Positions 45,583 through 58,975 are shown, counted from the first letter of the stretch. The stretch: DNA of 64,000 nucleotides from Prochilodus magdalenae (GCA_024036415.1 JAMWET010001300.1:906501-970500), one strand, 5' to 3'. Notes: generated from the sequence alone by a model not told the origin. Translations and numbers: made by a program.

Positions 45583-45735
45583 CAGTGGTTCCCAGCCCTG
45601 GTTGTGGAGAACCCCCTGCCCTACACTCTTTAGTACGTTCCCTGCTTCCAGCATATCTGATGAAATTTACCTAATTTACCTAGCTAATTAACAAGCCACT
45701 CCTGAGCTTAGGTGGGTGATGGAAACCCATCATGT
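45583..45735. mobile_element. Foldback MITE copy (family 1), diverged
   Basis: cagtggttcccagccctggt ... ccccctgccctacactcttt ... gttccctgcttccagcatat ... ctaattaacaagccactcct, in the order seen in the other copies; right arm decayed. Confidence 0.65.
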
Positions 45736-46179
45736 AGTGCAGGCTGTGTATACTGAGGTGTATTGTGAGTCTACATTTGTCCATTAGGTGGCATTAAAGT
45801 ACTCTGAATAGCACTAAGTATACCCAAGTTGTGCACTCCAGATTTTCTGGTTAAATTACAGCAGGAGCTCTCATAGTACAGTATTTCACATTTATAAGTA
45901 ACTGAATAGAGATACAGGCGGCATGAAAATAGATTCAGTCTAGTTTTGATGGGGGTTGAATATTGATTTTAATGTGTGAATGAGTGTTAAATGTTTTGTC
46001 AGCTAATTTTACAAAGGATACAAATCAGGGGAATGGTAGAACCAGTCAGGGAGATTATGTAACCGCCCTGTTAGCTGAACCGTAGTACTTCTGTCATTAA
46101 AGACTGGGTGTATTTTGTGTTATTTCTACTTTTCTGTTTTACACATAATTTTAATTACATCTTTTTTTATCATTTCAAG

Positions 46180-46570
46180 CCTCCTGAATTGAACTAGCAG
46201 CCTTCTAGCCTTTAGCCCCAGGCCCTGACTTCTGAAGCTCACTGTCTCCGTTGCCTCTCAAGGCCCTTGATGTTGACGAACAGCCTCTGTGTGCTGATTA
46301 AGCTAGGCAGCACAGGATGAATAAATGATGATGGCATGAATATGGAGATATCAGTGACAGCTCTGTTGTCATTAGGCTTCACAGACTGGAATGGAGCGAA
46401 TTTGCAATATTTACCAGGTGAGAGTGTACATCACTGTGGTGCAGCGAATGGCGAATAGCTCCATTTTTCATCCTGATGTTGCTGCTCTTCTGGAAAACGG
46501 CAAGCAAATAATTAATCTTATCCGAGGTGAGGAGATGAATAATACAAATGGTTGCAAACTTCAATTCATT
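46180..46570. promoter_or_regulatory. Candidate conserved non-coding element
   Basis: Repeat-free block with even composition (around gatgaataaatgatgatggc, tgcagcgaatggcgaatagc and attaatcttatccgagg, the last including a GATA-type site on the minus strand). It also holds a 33-bp segment flanked by splice-like sites (see findings). No recognisable protein. Confidence 0.35.
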
Positions 46571-46808
46571 ACATGAACACTGCCAAAGACACATTTGACC
46601 AGATGCAACGTTTTTTACTGCTTGCATTTCACAACAGGAACTGGCAAATTCAGAAGCATAGTAGGTTTAATTATTAAATTAATACGCTGCTTGCACTGGA
46701 GTTACTAAACCTAATGTTTGGTCTGTAGCATTCAGTCCTCATGCAAATGTTACAAATGTCCGTCTCCCCAGCTTTTGTTGTCTGTTCAATCCATATGTTC
46801 ATTCCTTG

Positions 46809-46900
<92 letters not shown>
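46809..46900 (+). repeat. (GT)n microsatellite, 92 bp
   Basis: Pure GT run. Confidence 0.99.
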
Positions 46901-46903
<3 letters not shown>

Positions 46904-49795
46904 ATTTATTTATTTTTTTATACAATAAATGAATGAATGTAATGGTGTTTGTTGACTAATGCAGTGCAGTGATGCCTAACAACCAAAAAATCTTCAATGT
47001 ACACTAAACTTCTAAACTAGTTCTGGACAGCAAAACCATCAGAGGTCAGTGTTTTTTCCTTCAAACAAATAATTATAACCATAAAGTTACAGAAAATAGG
47101 AATAAATGAACAAGGAAACCTATGTTTAAACAAAGATACTTGATCGTCTTTACCTAAACAAATCTCTGATGGAATATTCTTATTTACCTGTGTCAAAAAA
47201 AGTAGTGTGGTTGGGTGCATAGTTGTGGTTAGTAAATCACATCATGTTCTGTAGAGTCAACCCAGTTATTACTGTGCCTCAACAGTGCCAGCTCTTTGAA
47301 ATGCATAGTCATGAATCAGACGTGCTAAACCCTGCAGCTTGGTGACAGCCTTATGTGCATGTGCCAAATGTTTCCTGCACACGTGTTTATAAATGAACTG
47401 TTGGTGCTTTTGTGCATGCAAAATGTACGAGTGCCACACTGAAACCTGCCAGCCCCAACATTAAAACCCTTATGTACATCTAATGTCCATTTGTTTCTGC
47501 ATACTAGCTCCTTTTCTATCATTGTCAGGACCCCCACAGGACCACCAGAGAGCACATAACTAAGCGCCCATGAGCCAGAGACTTACAAAGGAGATATACT
47601 AACCTACTGCTCTTTAAAACCTAAAACCTGAGAGAGGTAAATAAGAGAACATCTGTGTAAAACTATTATCTGATTTAATAGGTTTAAATGTGTGTTTTCA
47701 GCAGAAAATAAACAGAAATATTTGGACACTTTTACCTCATTAAACCTCATTAAAATGGGGGCTACCTTGTAATGTAGAGAAATAGAACCCAGTCAGTAGT
47801 TCTAGAAAAACAAAGTGCTCCTATAAGGTTCGGAGAATCTGACAAAATGCGTGATGAGTATAAACTCAAGTTACTGTATTGTATTTTATGTATTTATGTT
47901 TGCTTTAATTTACAATTTGAAACCATGAAACTAAAATACACAGTTGTTAATTTGTCATTATCTTGATTAGCAGGTTACGGTGCTGGCCACTTTCAGTGTG
48001 GACTAGTTTTTGTTTTGCTGCATTGTGTTTACGTGGCCTTTTTAGTCCGCTTACCTTTTTAGTCCGCTTACCTCTGAGTATATAATGCTGTGGTAATTAA
48101 CCCAAGTACAAGCTGCCAAATTTACAAAGCTGAAGAAAAAAGCGAGACAAGGATTCTTATCGTAAGCTATCCTGTAACTAGCACTGAGATGTGAACATGG
48201 CAGTGTGAAGAATAGCAGTTGTTTTGCTGAAGGGCTAAGCTAATAGATTTTCCACTAGCTTAAGTTGCCTCATCCAGTGGGAGCTTACTCTTCAGAGACC
48301 AGCAAGAGGAGACGATTGACAAGATTAGCAGCTAAAAGCAGCTAACAGCCGAGCTTTCCCCCCCGAAGGGTCAGATTTGGTAACAAGGTCTTTGCAAACT
48401 TTCTTAAAGTAGTCTGTCTGCTGACAGTGGATTGACAGGTCAGTGTCACACGATAGGCCACATGAGATGACATTAGAAAACATGACACTCTGCTCGTGTA
48501 TGTGTGTGTGTGTGCCCGACATAGCCTTAAACTGACATGGCTGTGTGTGTGTGTGTGTTTGCACGTGTATGACTGCTGTTTCTGTGTGAGAATGGCTACT
48601 GTCCTGTAGTATTGCTACTGTGTACAACCACGTTACTGGCAGCAGTTCTCAGGTTTAGGCTCATCGGGCTAGTTCTTGTCAGTCAAAGCTTTTAGTGTGC
48701 TTGAATTTTAGTGATTTGCCAAGACTGTGCTTTGCCCCACCCTCTAACAGTGCTCTCACTAACCACAGAAAGGGACAGTGAAATAATGGAGCCATCAACA
48801 GTCAGAACATGAAATGGAAACAAAGCAGTTCTTGTTATTCCACTTAAACCAATAGTTTGTGGAAAAAATGACGCAGGCTGGGAGCACACATTATATCTTT
48901 ACCGCAACATATATTGCACCATATGTTTAACTATATGTTTATCTGGTTGTGAGCTAGCCACTCTCAAATGCATATATGAACAAAACCCATAAAACTGTAT
49001 GTATAGACTCTATGGGGCAGTTTCATGCTTGTCCTTTAATAGCTATTTTACACTGAGTGCATTTACATGCCCTTCATAATCAGCCAGTCAGTAATCAGAA
49101 TTCACAGATAATGATGTGACAAAAACATGACGTGAAACTCAAGCTTCATGCTGCAGCTTTTTAAAACAACCAGCCACATTACCATAAAAGATGAATATAC
49201 ATCGTCTAGAAGAATATAGGTTCTGCATCGTTTTTGCCATCTCCCGGTGGCTGTGTAAAACGCTGCTTGCTTATTTTCACACATACACAGGCTGAAAAGT
49301 CTGCACGAGATCACAGTAAGAGTAAAATATATAGTACATACGCTAAGATTGCTGAGCTAAATTCTAGCACACTGAGATTTTACCAGCATTAACCTGATCT
49401 ATAAAAATAGAGTATGCTATTTTCATGACCTCTTCAATAATCCAGTAATTACAGAAACCCGATTATGATCAGTTTATAAAGTACATGTAAACAAACTCAA
49501 GATTTCCATACCGCATATTTAAAATGTATATTACATACCTTATGAACACTGGGCTTGTTATAGCTAGGTTTGCTGGTTAGCTAGCTGCTAACCTGATATT
49601 AGAACAAATACATAAAATAATATTTAAATGTTGAGAAATGCTTTTTGTTAGGCAAACAATCTGTTCTTCATAACTGAAGGTCATCTTGGAAGAGTCAGAC
49701 ATTTAGGTCCTATGAGCACACAGCTTTCCAAGAATATACCTGAAGCAACATGTATATATGATATTCACTAATGACCCTTTCCAGTTTATTAAATT
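46901..49795. other. Intronic, only a repeat fragment recognised
   Basis: Near 47525-47556 the stretch tcaggacccccacaggacca matches the interior of the foldback element at 51731-52149. An 18-bp direct duplication (tttttagtccgcttacc) lies at about 48038-48071, and short TG runs sit near 48500 and 48545. Otherwise nothing seen. Confidence 0.5.
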
Positions 49796-49799
49796 TGCC

Positions 49800-50045
49800 C
49801 CTATTTCTTCCCCCCGGTTACTGCACTGAAGCTCATAAACGACTTCTCTTCCAGACGGATGCTATAGGATGCTGGTCTCATTGCACTTTGCAGGTAACCT
49901 ACTTTGGCCATATTTCTGTATTCCAGTGGTGGCCTGGTAATCTATAAATAGTGGAGTGATTGATACAGAGCACTGGAAAGCCTAGTAATTTCCAGCGCCT
50001 GCAGGTGGAGATGACTTTCAGCTATTAGAAGGCGTTCTGTTTTTA
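49800..50045. promoter_or_regulatory. Candidate conserved non-coding element with MEF2 site
   Basis: Contains ctataaatag, a full match to the MEF2 consensus CTA(A/T)4TAG, gtgattgatac (PBX-like) and gcctgcaggtggag with an E-box. Repeat-free and without exon structure. Appearance-based. Confidence 0.3.
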
Positions 50046-50354
50046 CACACCTGCTCCTGTCACAGACCAGATTTACCACTCCAGTACTGATATTAATCCA
50101 CCACTGACCCCATGCACGCAAACTACCACTGCTGTGTATCAGAAACTACAGCTAAGGCTAAAGTTTAGCAAAGAGTGATTCTTTTATAATTGCAGCAAAA
50201 GCTATAAGAAATCCTAAATACACTTCCAGAGCAGAAGGATATCAGAAAACACATGTGGGGAAAATCAAGTTAAATCAAGGAGCCTGCAAAAAAACACAAA
50301 GACCAATAAACTAAAACTAAGGGTGCATGAACTAACAGTGGCTGCTAAATGTGA

Positions 50355-51060
50355 AATAAGATAACACTTTATTGATCCCGAAGGAAATTGCAGTGTCACA
50401 GTTCTGTACATATTGCACAAGTAAGACATACATTATTACAATAAAAAGGGCAGAGGTTACAGAAGAGCTATCAATCACAAAATGACATAAATTAAAATAA
50501 CAGAAGAGTCTATGTGCATATAAAAGTGTTCTATGAAGTATGTACATACATTAATCAGAATAAATAAATAGAGCTGAATTAAGGAAATTTGTCTATATAC
50601 ATAAATGTGCATGTATAAGACATTGCCTATAACATAATAGATAGAAAAGCATGTACAGACATTAACGGAGCAGCATAAGTAATATTGCACTTTTGTGCAA
50701 TAGATAGTAGATGTGAGGTAGTAAATATTATATATAAAGTGATGATTGGCAGGTCAGATAAAATAACAGTCCAGATTAGAGCAGTGCAGTAGAGTTTAAA
50801 AACTGGGCATGTACCAGTATGATGGAGCTCAACACAGTTCAGACAGTAGGATCGGTGGTGTTCCTGCTATAAGGAGACTCATTGTAGAGTCTTATCGCGG
50901 TAGGGAGAAAGGATCTCACACGGCACTCTTTAGCATAGCACAGCTGTCTTAGCCTCCCGCTGAACGTGCTCCTCTGTTTCTCCACTGCACAGTGCAGGGG
51001 GTGGGAGGCATTGTCCATAACTGCAAGGAGTTTGTTGAGAGTCCGCTTTTCTGCCACAGC
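50355..51060 (-). mobile_element. Non-LTR retrotransposon (CR1/L2-like), 5'-truncated 3' end
   Basis: The 3' end carries ctttattgatcccgaaggaa, a hallmark of fish LINE tails in minus orientation. Upstream on the minus strand the ORF2 C-terminus reads FSGRLRQLCYAKECRVRSFL followed by PTAIRLYNES, preceded by KRTLNKLLAVMDNASHPLHC. Truncated at about 51060. Inactive. Confidence 0.8.
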
Positions 51061-51730
51061 AGAAACAAGCAGCTTGTTGACAATAAAACATTACAGAGAT
51101 ATAAGAAAACGTATGCTGGTCTTTAGCAGAAAGGCTGAGGAATGGCAGTGAGGACAGTAGTATGCTTTGATATCAGTTGAATACAGTGTTTATGGCCTTT
51201 TTTTATTTGTTTGTTTATTTAGGTGTAACAGGTATGTGCCCAGTCTTTTTTGTGAATGGTTGCACCCAATATGTGCATCTTGTAGTTGCAGAGCTTAAAA
51301 GGAAAATGTGTTTTTTGTTGCCACTGAAGGAGCTGATTTCCCTTTTCTCTTTCATGTTCTTTTTAGTATTTTTCTCCATTGGATTTTTTAAAACAGTGTG
51401 GGGAAAAAATATATACTTGTCTGAAGAATTAGCCATAAATTAACTCTCTAACTCTTTCCTCTAGTGCAGATTATTTGGATGATTTAATCATTTCCTTAAC
51501 TTTTCAAGGGTTTTTAAATCGGTTTTAATGGTGCCATAACAAACCAGATTTCAAAATACTTGTTTTAAAATGCTTTAAAGAAGGAAGCCTTAAGAAAATA
51601 CAGTGTTCACGAGGCTCTTACTTTAACAGGGTCAATAGGAACATGTGGAATATGTATTGCTGTTGAGTCACATACACCCATATGCCACTCCATTAGGTAC
51701 ACTCACTGTCCATCAGCTCTACTTACCACA
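51061..51730. other. Intronic, no feature recognised
   Basis: A+T-rich unique-looking DNA. The last about 50 bp (tacactcactgtccatcagc) may belong to the next element. Confidence 0.45.
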
Positions 51731-52149
51731 TAGGTGCACTTTTTAGTTCTACAATTACAGACTGCAATCCATCTGATTCTCAGCATACTTTGTTACCCCC
51801 TTTCACCCTATTCTTTCATGGCCAGGACCCCCCGCTTGACCACCACAGAGCAGGTATCATTTGAATGGTGGATCATTCTCAGCACTATAATGACACTGAC
51901 CTGGTGATGGTGTGTTAATGTGTTTTAGTGGTGCGAGTAGATCAGAGACAGCAGTCAACACACAACACACACTTACACACAACCACCACCCCAGTGTCAC
52001 TGCAGTGCTGAGAATGATCCACCAATAATATCAGCTCTGTGTTGGTCCTGTGGAGGTCTTATCTATTGAAGAACTGGCGGAAAGGGGCTAACAGAGTATG
52101 CAGAGAATCAGGACCACAGTCTGTAATTGTAGAACTGCAAAGTGGTCCT
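51731..52149. mobile_element. Foldback MITE, about 419 bp, long inverted termini
   Basis: Left agttctacaattacagactg and right cagtctgtaattgtagaact are exact inverted copies inside about 75-bp arms. Inner segments tggatcattctcagcactat and agtgctgagaatgatccacc are also inverted, so the element is a nested hairpin. It resembles a repeat I recall as abundant in characins and catfishes. Confidence 0.85.
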
Positions 52150-53981
52150 ACATTATTGTTGAGTATGTATGAATGATCATCAAGCTCTTGAATGTGGTTT
52201 CATTTGCATTTGATATACAAACAGGCTAACGTTTAGAGTTACTAAATGGATATTTGGGTAACTACAGTGAAGGAAAATTAGCCTTTGTCCATAAATAATG
52301 TAGGGCTATAAAACCCGCCTGTTTTGGGTGACAGCAAAAATAAAGTAACACACTGAGGAGTACACTTTAAAAAAAGGCTGTTTGGTTAAAAACAGCTTAC
52401 TTCTTTATAACAGAGACCATGAATGCAACTGGAAAAGGAAGCTGCCTTTTCAGAAGAGCTTATTAATTAACAGAGCCAGGTGTCATTTTGAGTGCTGATA
52501 AGGTTTTCTACACAGGCATTTTCCACTTAGCAATACTTTGCTGAATGCTTTCATCGTTTTCATTGTTGTTATTTCTGCCTTCTTAGTCATGTTCTTAACT
52601 TGGCAGTGTGCTAATGTTCAGACATCAGTAGCAAAGTATCACATTCGCAAATACAAGTATACTGCCATGTTTTGGTGAGCTGCCAGTTTTTCTATATATG
52701 TTTTGTTATAATGAAACATAAAGAATATTCAAAAAATAGTTTCAGAGTTCAAATACTGGCATCTCGAATGGTTGCCTAAGTACAGAATATGTAAATCTGT
52801 AGCTTTTAGGCTGTTGGTGTAGCAGGCTACTTCTTTATGGTCAAATGCTATTGTACCTTATTTGGCAAAACATGACTTTATATAAAGCCTGTTAAACCCC
52901 ATTCAGGCTAATTTAAGTCGGCTGAATGTGTTAAATTAAGTATCAGAAATATTGCCCCTATCATACGGAAACATTGCCAGAGGGAAAGTAGGAACTTTGG
53001 TCAATTAACAAATTTGAAACTGATATAAATTAAACCCCATTCAGGCCTTTTCCTGACATTTATCACAATATTTCTAAATTGGAAGCTAACTATGCAAACA
53101 CTCTTGACATGATAAACATTTATTGAAGCTAATTGAGAACACTGATGATTGAGAACACTTGCAGGATTTTATGGTGCGCAGTTGTGTGTTAAGTGTTCGG
53201 TTTCTGCACATTTAATGTACTTGCTTAAAAAAGACACACAAGTCATGTAAAAACAATGATATACATTATTATAAAGTACAATGGTTAAGGAACCTTTAAG
53301 AACACAAACATATGTGCACACTATAGCTTTTATCAGGATTCTGTATTTGCTATTGCAGTAAGCCTAACCCCCTATGTATTTTACTTGTTAGAGCATTTGG
53401 CAAACCTCAGGGCATTCTGTTGTGCCCTCAGAGTCCTTGAAAATGTTAACTCGTACTCTATTGGTAACACAGTCTTGACTTCATTTTCATGGCACTCTGC
53501 TGTAATGAAAACTAGATGCTCAGCATTCTGGCATTCATATTTGAGTTAGGGCAGACTGCTATGAATAATTAAACATCAGAACCTTTGTTTACCCTTGATT
53601 ACACTGCCTCGTCAACACTTTGCCTAATGGAAGACATAAAATGGATGTTCTTGGAAAGTCAACATGATGGCAATACCCAAAGCTTTGTGTTAGGGTGAGA
53701 TGGATGAGGCAGATTGTTGTGGGTGGGTTTTTGCACATTGTGACTCTAGGACTGGCTGTTTTGACTAAATCTCTAAATGCCATTTAGGGATGAACAATTA
53801 ATCCATATGTTTTTTGGATTTGTTCAGATTTTTAAACATTAAGTGTGTTTACATTCATGCGAATTCATTCAATAGGAAGACATAAAGTAAACGTAATATT
53901 TACCTTTTTTTAACTCACTTTTCCAGAAATTTGAACATACCTCTAGGTGAAGAATATTTAAATCCTTCCTATCACCGCAGG
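52150..53981. other. Intronic, no feature recognised
   Basis: About 1.8 kb A+T-rich unique-looking DNA. Confidence 0.5.
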
Positions 53982-54458
53982 TACAATGGTGTGAAAAACT
54001 GTTTGCCCCCTTCATGAAATATTAGTTAAGTAAGGTAAAGGTTTTTTTTTTGTTGTAATGTTTGGTTTTCTTAAATGTTTCAAAAAATCCATCTACACAA
54101 AAGGTTGTTTGCCCCCATCTTCCAAACAGTCAAAATTATCGTAAAGTAAAGACAACATGATGTTTTCTGGCAAAATTGAGACGAGTCTTAATGTGCTTTT
54201 TGCTCAGCAGTGGTTTTTAACTTGGCACTCTGCCATGCAGACAAACACTTTTTCACACAGGCCCATGTAAGTTTGTTTTTTTTGCTCCCTTAATAATAAA
54301 AACCATTTAATTTCATTTTAAAAAATGCATTTTATGTTTACTTGTGGTGTCTTTGACTAATATTTAAATTTTTTGATGATCTGAAACATTTAAAAGTGAC
54401 AAACATGCAAAAAAATAAGAAATCATGAAGGGGGCAAACATTTTTTCACACATCTGTA
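53982..54458. mobile_element. Tc1/mariner-type MITE with TA target duplication, 477 bp
   Basis: Termini tacaatggtgtgaaaaactg and, inverted on the right, tacagatgtgtgaaaaaatg, both continuing tttgcccccttcatga. TA occurs at both ends as expected for Tc1/mariner insertion. The interior is too short and broken for a transposase. Confidence 0.88.
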
Positions 54459-56211
54459 TTTGGTTTCCGTTTTGCTCCAAAAGTGTTGCCATTATACTGT
54501 TACTGTAAAAGCACTTATTTCCGTTACAACCATATACTTCGAACTGAGAAAGCTGAAATCAATTAGACTAAGGGTATACACATGCTGTTTACTGAGTTAA
54601 TATCTCTTTATGAGATTTCATAATTGGATCTCTGGGTCTTAATTTAGTTTAAGAAATCAGAGGATGCAGTTTATATGACCATTTGAATAATCAGATAACT
54701 GCAGACATCCGAATTATGATCAGATTATTAAATGCATGTGAAGGCAATCGTCTAAAACTAACTGTACTAACCAATGCTATAGTCTGTGGCTGTTACAGGC
54801 GTTACAGACTTGCTGTTGTCTGTTAGTTATTTCAGTTATTTTGCTTGCCTTCCTTGCACACTGATGCAAAACTACAGTTTGCCTGTGTTCATCTTAAATG
54901 CATATTACTCTAAGTATTAAATAAATCTAAATCAAGTTGTAACTTTTAAATCAAATATTTAAGTAAACGTACTGATTCTGCAGTTTAGGGAAAGTGTGGC
55001 ACACTGTGACACACAGTGACTACAGCAATCTTTTTGAATTTAAGGTCCAGTATTTTTCACATCAGGTATCTGACCAATAAAATAATTGACACATTAGTCA
55101 TTAGATTAATTGAATAATAACAAAAAGTATTGTTAGAATACTTGATTATTTTGCTTTCCTTTTCAGGCATTTTATATGGAAGAAAAACATCTAGGTTGAT
55201 CAAATCCTGCATGCATTTGCTTTTAGGAGGATGGAGAAAATCTACATTATATATAAATATCTTTTTCTAAATCATTTATAGAACTATAGTACAGTCTGCA
55301 GTTGTTTAGAAGAAGGGGAAAAGGCTTGATAGGTGTTTTAAGATCTGTAGTGGAGCTATAAGCAATAGAGAGGTGGGAATTGAGTTTCTTAAACTCAGAG
55401 AGAACCACACTGACTGGTCCAAGGGGAACCATTTCTTAGCGAGTTTGACATAATCCGTAATAGAATTTTCAGGTGAGTGTTAGCACTGTATTTTTTCCCT
55501 CAAGAGTGAATGCTTGCATTGGCGTAGTTCTTGTCAGCAGAGTGTGATGAAAGACATCTAAGCCTTCTTGTTATGGCCCTTCTCTGTGATTAGACTGCAA
55601 AGCTGGCCTTTGCGGTGGTTGTCTAACTTAATGGTGAAGTTTCCCCAGGCAAGCTGTATAACTGTAGCGTCGCTTTAGAGGGTGGTGATGGAGATCATAA
55701 GCATCACAACTGTAAACAATACAATTTTTTTTATAAGGAAGAATTTTACATCAAATTATTCTAAATGACATTTTTTAACGTAATAACTCAATAACATCAT
55801 GTAGAAATCAATAGTATTCCACAGTTAGCACATTTTGTGCATGAATGTGTCTGCTGAATTGTAATTGACTTGTCCATGCTTTGTCCTTCAATACAACAAT
55901 TCTTAAGACTGATCTTAATTTTTGTCAAAATATCTTAATTATCAACATCAGACCTCTACAATAATGTTTTATTCAGTATTAGCACTATTATGTTGTAGCC
56001 AGGGACAGTAATTTAAATTATCATTAAAAACATTCGTGACTGCCACGATTTGAAAAAACAATTTTGAGTTAACTGTGCTCCAGAGATTTTTCAGCTGTCT
56101 TAGAGAAGTGGGGTCGGGGGTTAAGTACTAATATTAAGCTGTGTTGATTTAATATTAAAGTCACTATAAAGTGTGTGCACGTTTTTCTACTTGCTGCCTT
56201 TGTGCTGTTGT
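54459..56211. other. Intronic, no feature recognised
   Basis: A+T-rich unique-looking DNA; no supported exon. Confidence 0.5.
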
Positions 56212-56213
56212 GG

Positions 56214-56259
<46 letters not shown>
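56212..56259 (+). repeat. (TTG)n microsatellite
   Basis: Sixteen TTG units. Confidence 0.98.
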
Positions 56260-58329
56260 CTTTTTGAACATTTTAGCACATTTTTACAATACAGCGATCA
56301 TACTGATTTACTATAGTTGTGGCACAAAATGATGCTGTTTCATCTCTAGCTGTAGCTAAGCAAAACTAGTCACTTACCATGTTATCATGTTATCATAAGC
56401 TCAGATACACACAGTCTGTCCTGGCAGTGTGAGCTGAGTTTCATGTAGACACAAAATAAATATCCAGAGAATTTTGTAAATGTTAGCTGATCGTTTTAAT
56501 TATCAGTAGCACTGGTCAACTACAGACTTTAAATACAATTGAATCACAGTAACAGTATGACTGTTCACTGACAAATCTCAGTTGTTGATCTGTTCAAACA
56601 CTTAATGCATAGATTATATACTGTACAGCATTAAAATGGCTTAATAACTGTTAGTGGCAGCCATCTTAATCTTAATTTGCAGTCCTGATGGTTTGTGTGC
56701 ATTGTAAAACCCATTGTAGGAGCCCTTTTCTCTCCTCTATCTGTAGGTGCAGGTCATTGTTTAGGTTTGTCAGAGAGGATGGCTCTTGTGTTTAGGTTGA
56801 GAGCAGATTCTGGTCTGAGGGAATGTAGGTCGACAGACAGTTTCAGTCCTCCTGCAAAGGTTCAGCTAAACAAATCAGGCCATGGAAAAACTGTGTCAGC
56901 ACCAGCCGGCCCTTTTTAATGTGGATAATCCAAGTTCTGTTTTGACAGATAACTCCATTTGTACCTATTTGGCTGCAAAGAGAGAACAAACGTCTTTTTG
57001 CCAGAGAAGAGATAAAGAGGGATCTTCATTATCAGGCACAAAAAGCACGACTGGATGGCCTTAAAAGAAGAGACTTTAGTTTCTTGAATCAAGTTATTTA
57101 TTTAGCTTCATGTTCATCTGTATCTCTTTTTCTGAGTTTACAAAACTCCTGTTCTCTATACCTTTCGGAAAATTATATGGAAAAGTGACATTTAGATGCT
57201 ATTACAACATGTCCACCTCATAATGTCCCTTAAACCACAACTACAATACACTGGTATACCAAATGCTGAAGTATCTCAAAGGTTATTAAGTGTGTTTTAT
57301 CACCAGCCACTTGAGTGTTGTTATTAGAACTGCTCTTTGCTGATTGCAGGTGTATATACAGTTTTAAATATAACCAGATGCCAGCTGAAGACAAATACAG
57401 AAAGTGTAAGGTGCAATGGCATCTGCCTAGTCAAGGCTGCATAGTGTGTTTGCTGATAAGGAATGCGTGTTTAAAAATTCATGGCAGCTGATTTTAATAC
57501 ATCAGCGCTGATTGCATCAACTGAAAATGTAGAAACATTTCTGGTGGATTGGCTAATGAATGTTTCTTTCTATTTTTACTCAAAGCATAAATGTGTACTT
57601 CTAATGATATATTAAATGTCTGGTTACAGAGAGAGATTTCCTGGTCTAAGACATGCATATAGCAGATTTACACTGCCATAAAAGGATTTGCCTGACAGTA
57701 TTTCTTCATTCTTTGCACATTTGTCACAGTCAATGCTTTTAAATGGGTCTTTAAAACAAATGCAGCTTTATAACTGTAAAATGTCATACTAAAATGCCAA
57801 CTAAATTACAATTTAGTTTATGTGAGACGTAAAGTTTTCCAACATGCAAATTATACATGCGAAAAACAAATGCTCACTAGGTTACTCGAGCAACAAATTC
57901 ATAATTTTAATTAACAGTGAGGTTCACTAGATTGAACACAGCCACAATGCATCTATTTCTATTGAATGGAAGCCTCAGTCATACTAAAGAGTGATCCTCA
58001 TCACAAAGTTTTTACAAGCACACACAAAAAAATCACTGTAGGAAGTATATGGAAAGTATTACAGGATCTTTTCAAAGTTTCTAGGACACCACTGAATCAT
58101 AATCCATCAATATCTGCCAACAGACAAGTTCTGCATTTCAAATATAGAAACATCTTACCGACACAGAAGGTGAAGCAATGTTTTGTGGAACAGGAAAACT
58201 GTGATTAAACTGAACTGAAAGAATGATGAATTCTGTTGTGTATCAGAGAATTTTCAAATAGATGCTCTGCTTATCGTTCCATAACAAGCAAGCCGAAGCA
58301 TAATCTGGTTATGCATCAATCTCTTAGGA
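56260..58329. other. Intronic, no feature recognised
   Basis: About 2 kb unique-looking DNA; no supported exon. Confidence 0.5.
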
Positions 58330-58975
58330 TGGCCATGTCAAGGTCCTATCCCAGTAGAGATTCTGTAGCAGGGCCTTAAACAAGCAGTTTAGCAGGTCTG
58401 CTAGCAGGTCTTCTAAGAGAAGTGAGCTCAAATTCCCACATTAGACCAGTCTCTATTTCAACTGTTAATCCAGAATGCTACATGCAGATTATTGACTAGG
58501 ACCAAGAAAAGAGAACATATTACCCCAGTCCTCACATTGACAATCACGCAGAGCTCTTTGAGATCTTCATCACAGAATTTGTTGGCTGGTTCCAGGGCTC
58601 ACCTAAAACTCAAAGGTGATCTGACATTTTCGGTGTATGCCTAAAACAATGGAATAGTCTACCATCCAATATTTGCTAAGATACCTCTATCGAGTTTTTA
58701 AATCGGGTCTGAAAACTCACTTATACAAACTTGCTTTTGCATATTGAGAAACTATGGTAACATGAGATGATTTTATGGTCATTCGTTATATCCCTTATCT
58801 GTTTCTTATCTGTGTTTTTATTTTTTGTTGTTATTTATTTTAAAATGTGTTATTTATCTGATTTCTTTTTTCTGTGTTTTGGTTGCATATATTAATGTGT
58901 AATCATTATTACTGTATTTGTATGTACAGCACTTTGGTCGGTGCAGGTTTTGTAGAGACTGCTTTATAATGTTTA
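58330..58975 (+). mobile_element. LINE ORF2 C-terminal relic with 3' tail
   Basis: Fragments in shifting frames match the usual fish LINE reverse-transcriptase C-terminus: EHITPVLT at about 58513, LRSSS at about 58560, WNSLPSNI at about 58652 and VFKSGLKTHLYKLAFAY at about 58695-58745. A non-coding tail ends with tgtacagcactttggtcggt. Many indels; dead. Confidence 0.75.
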
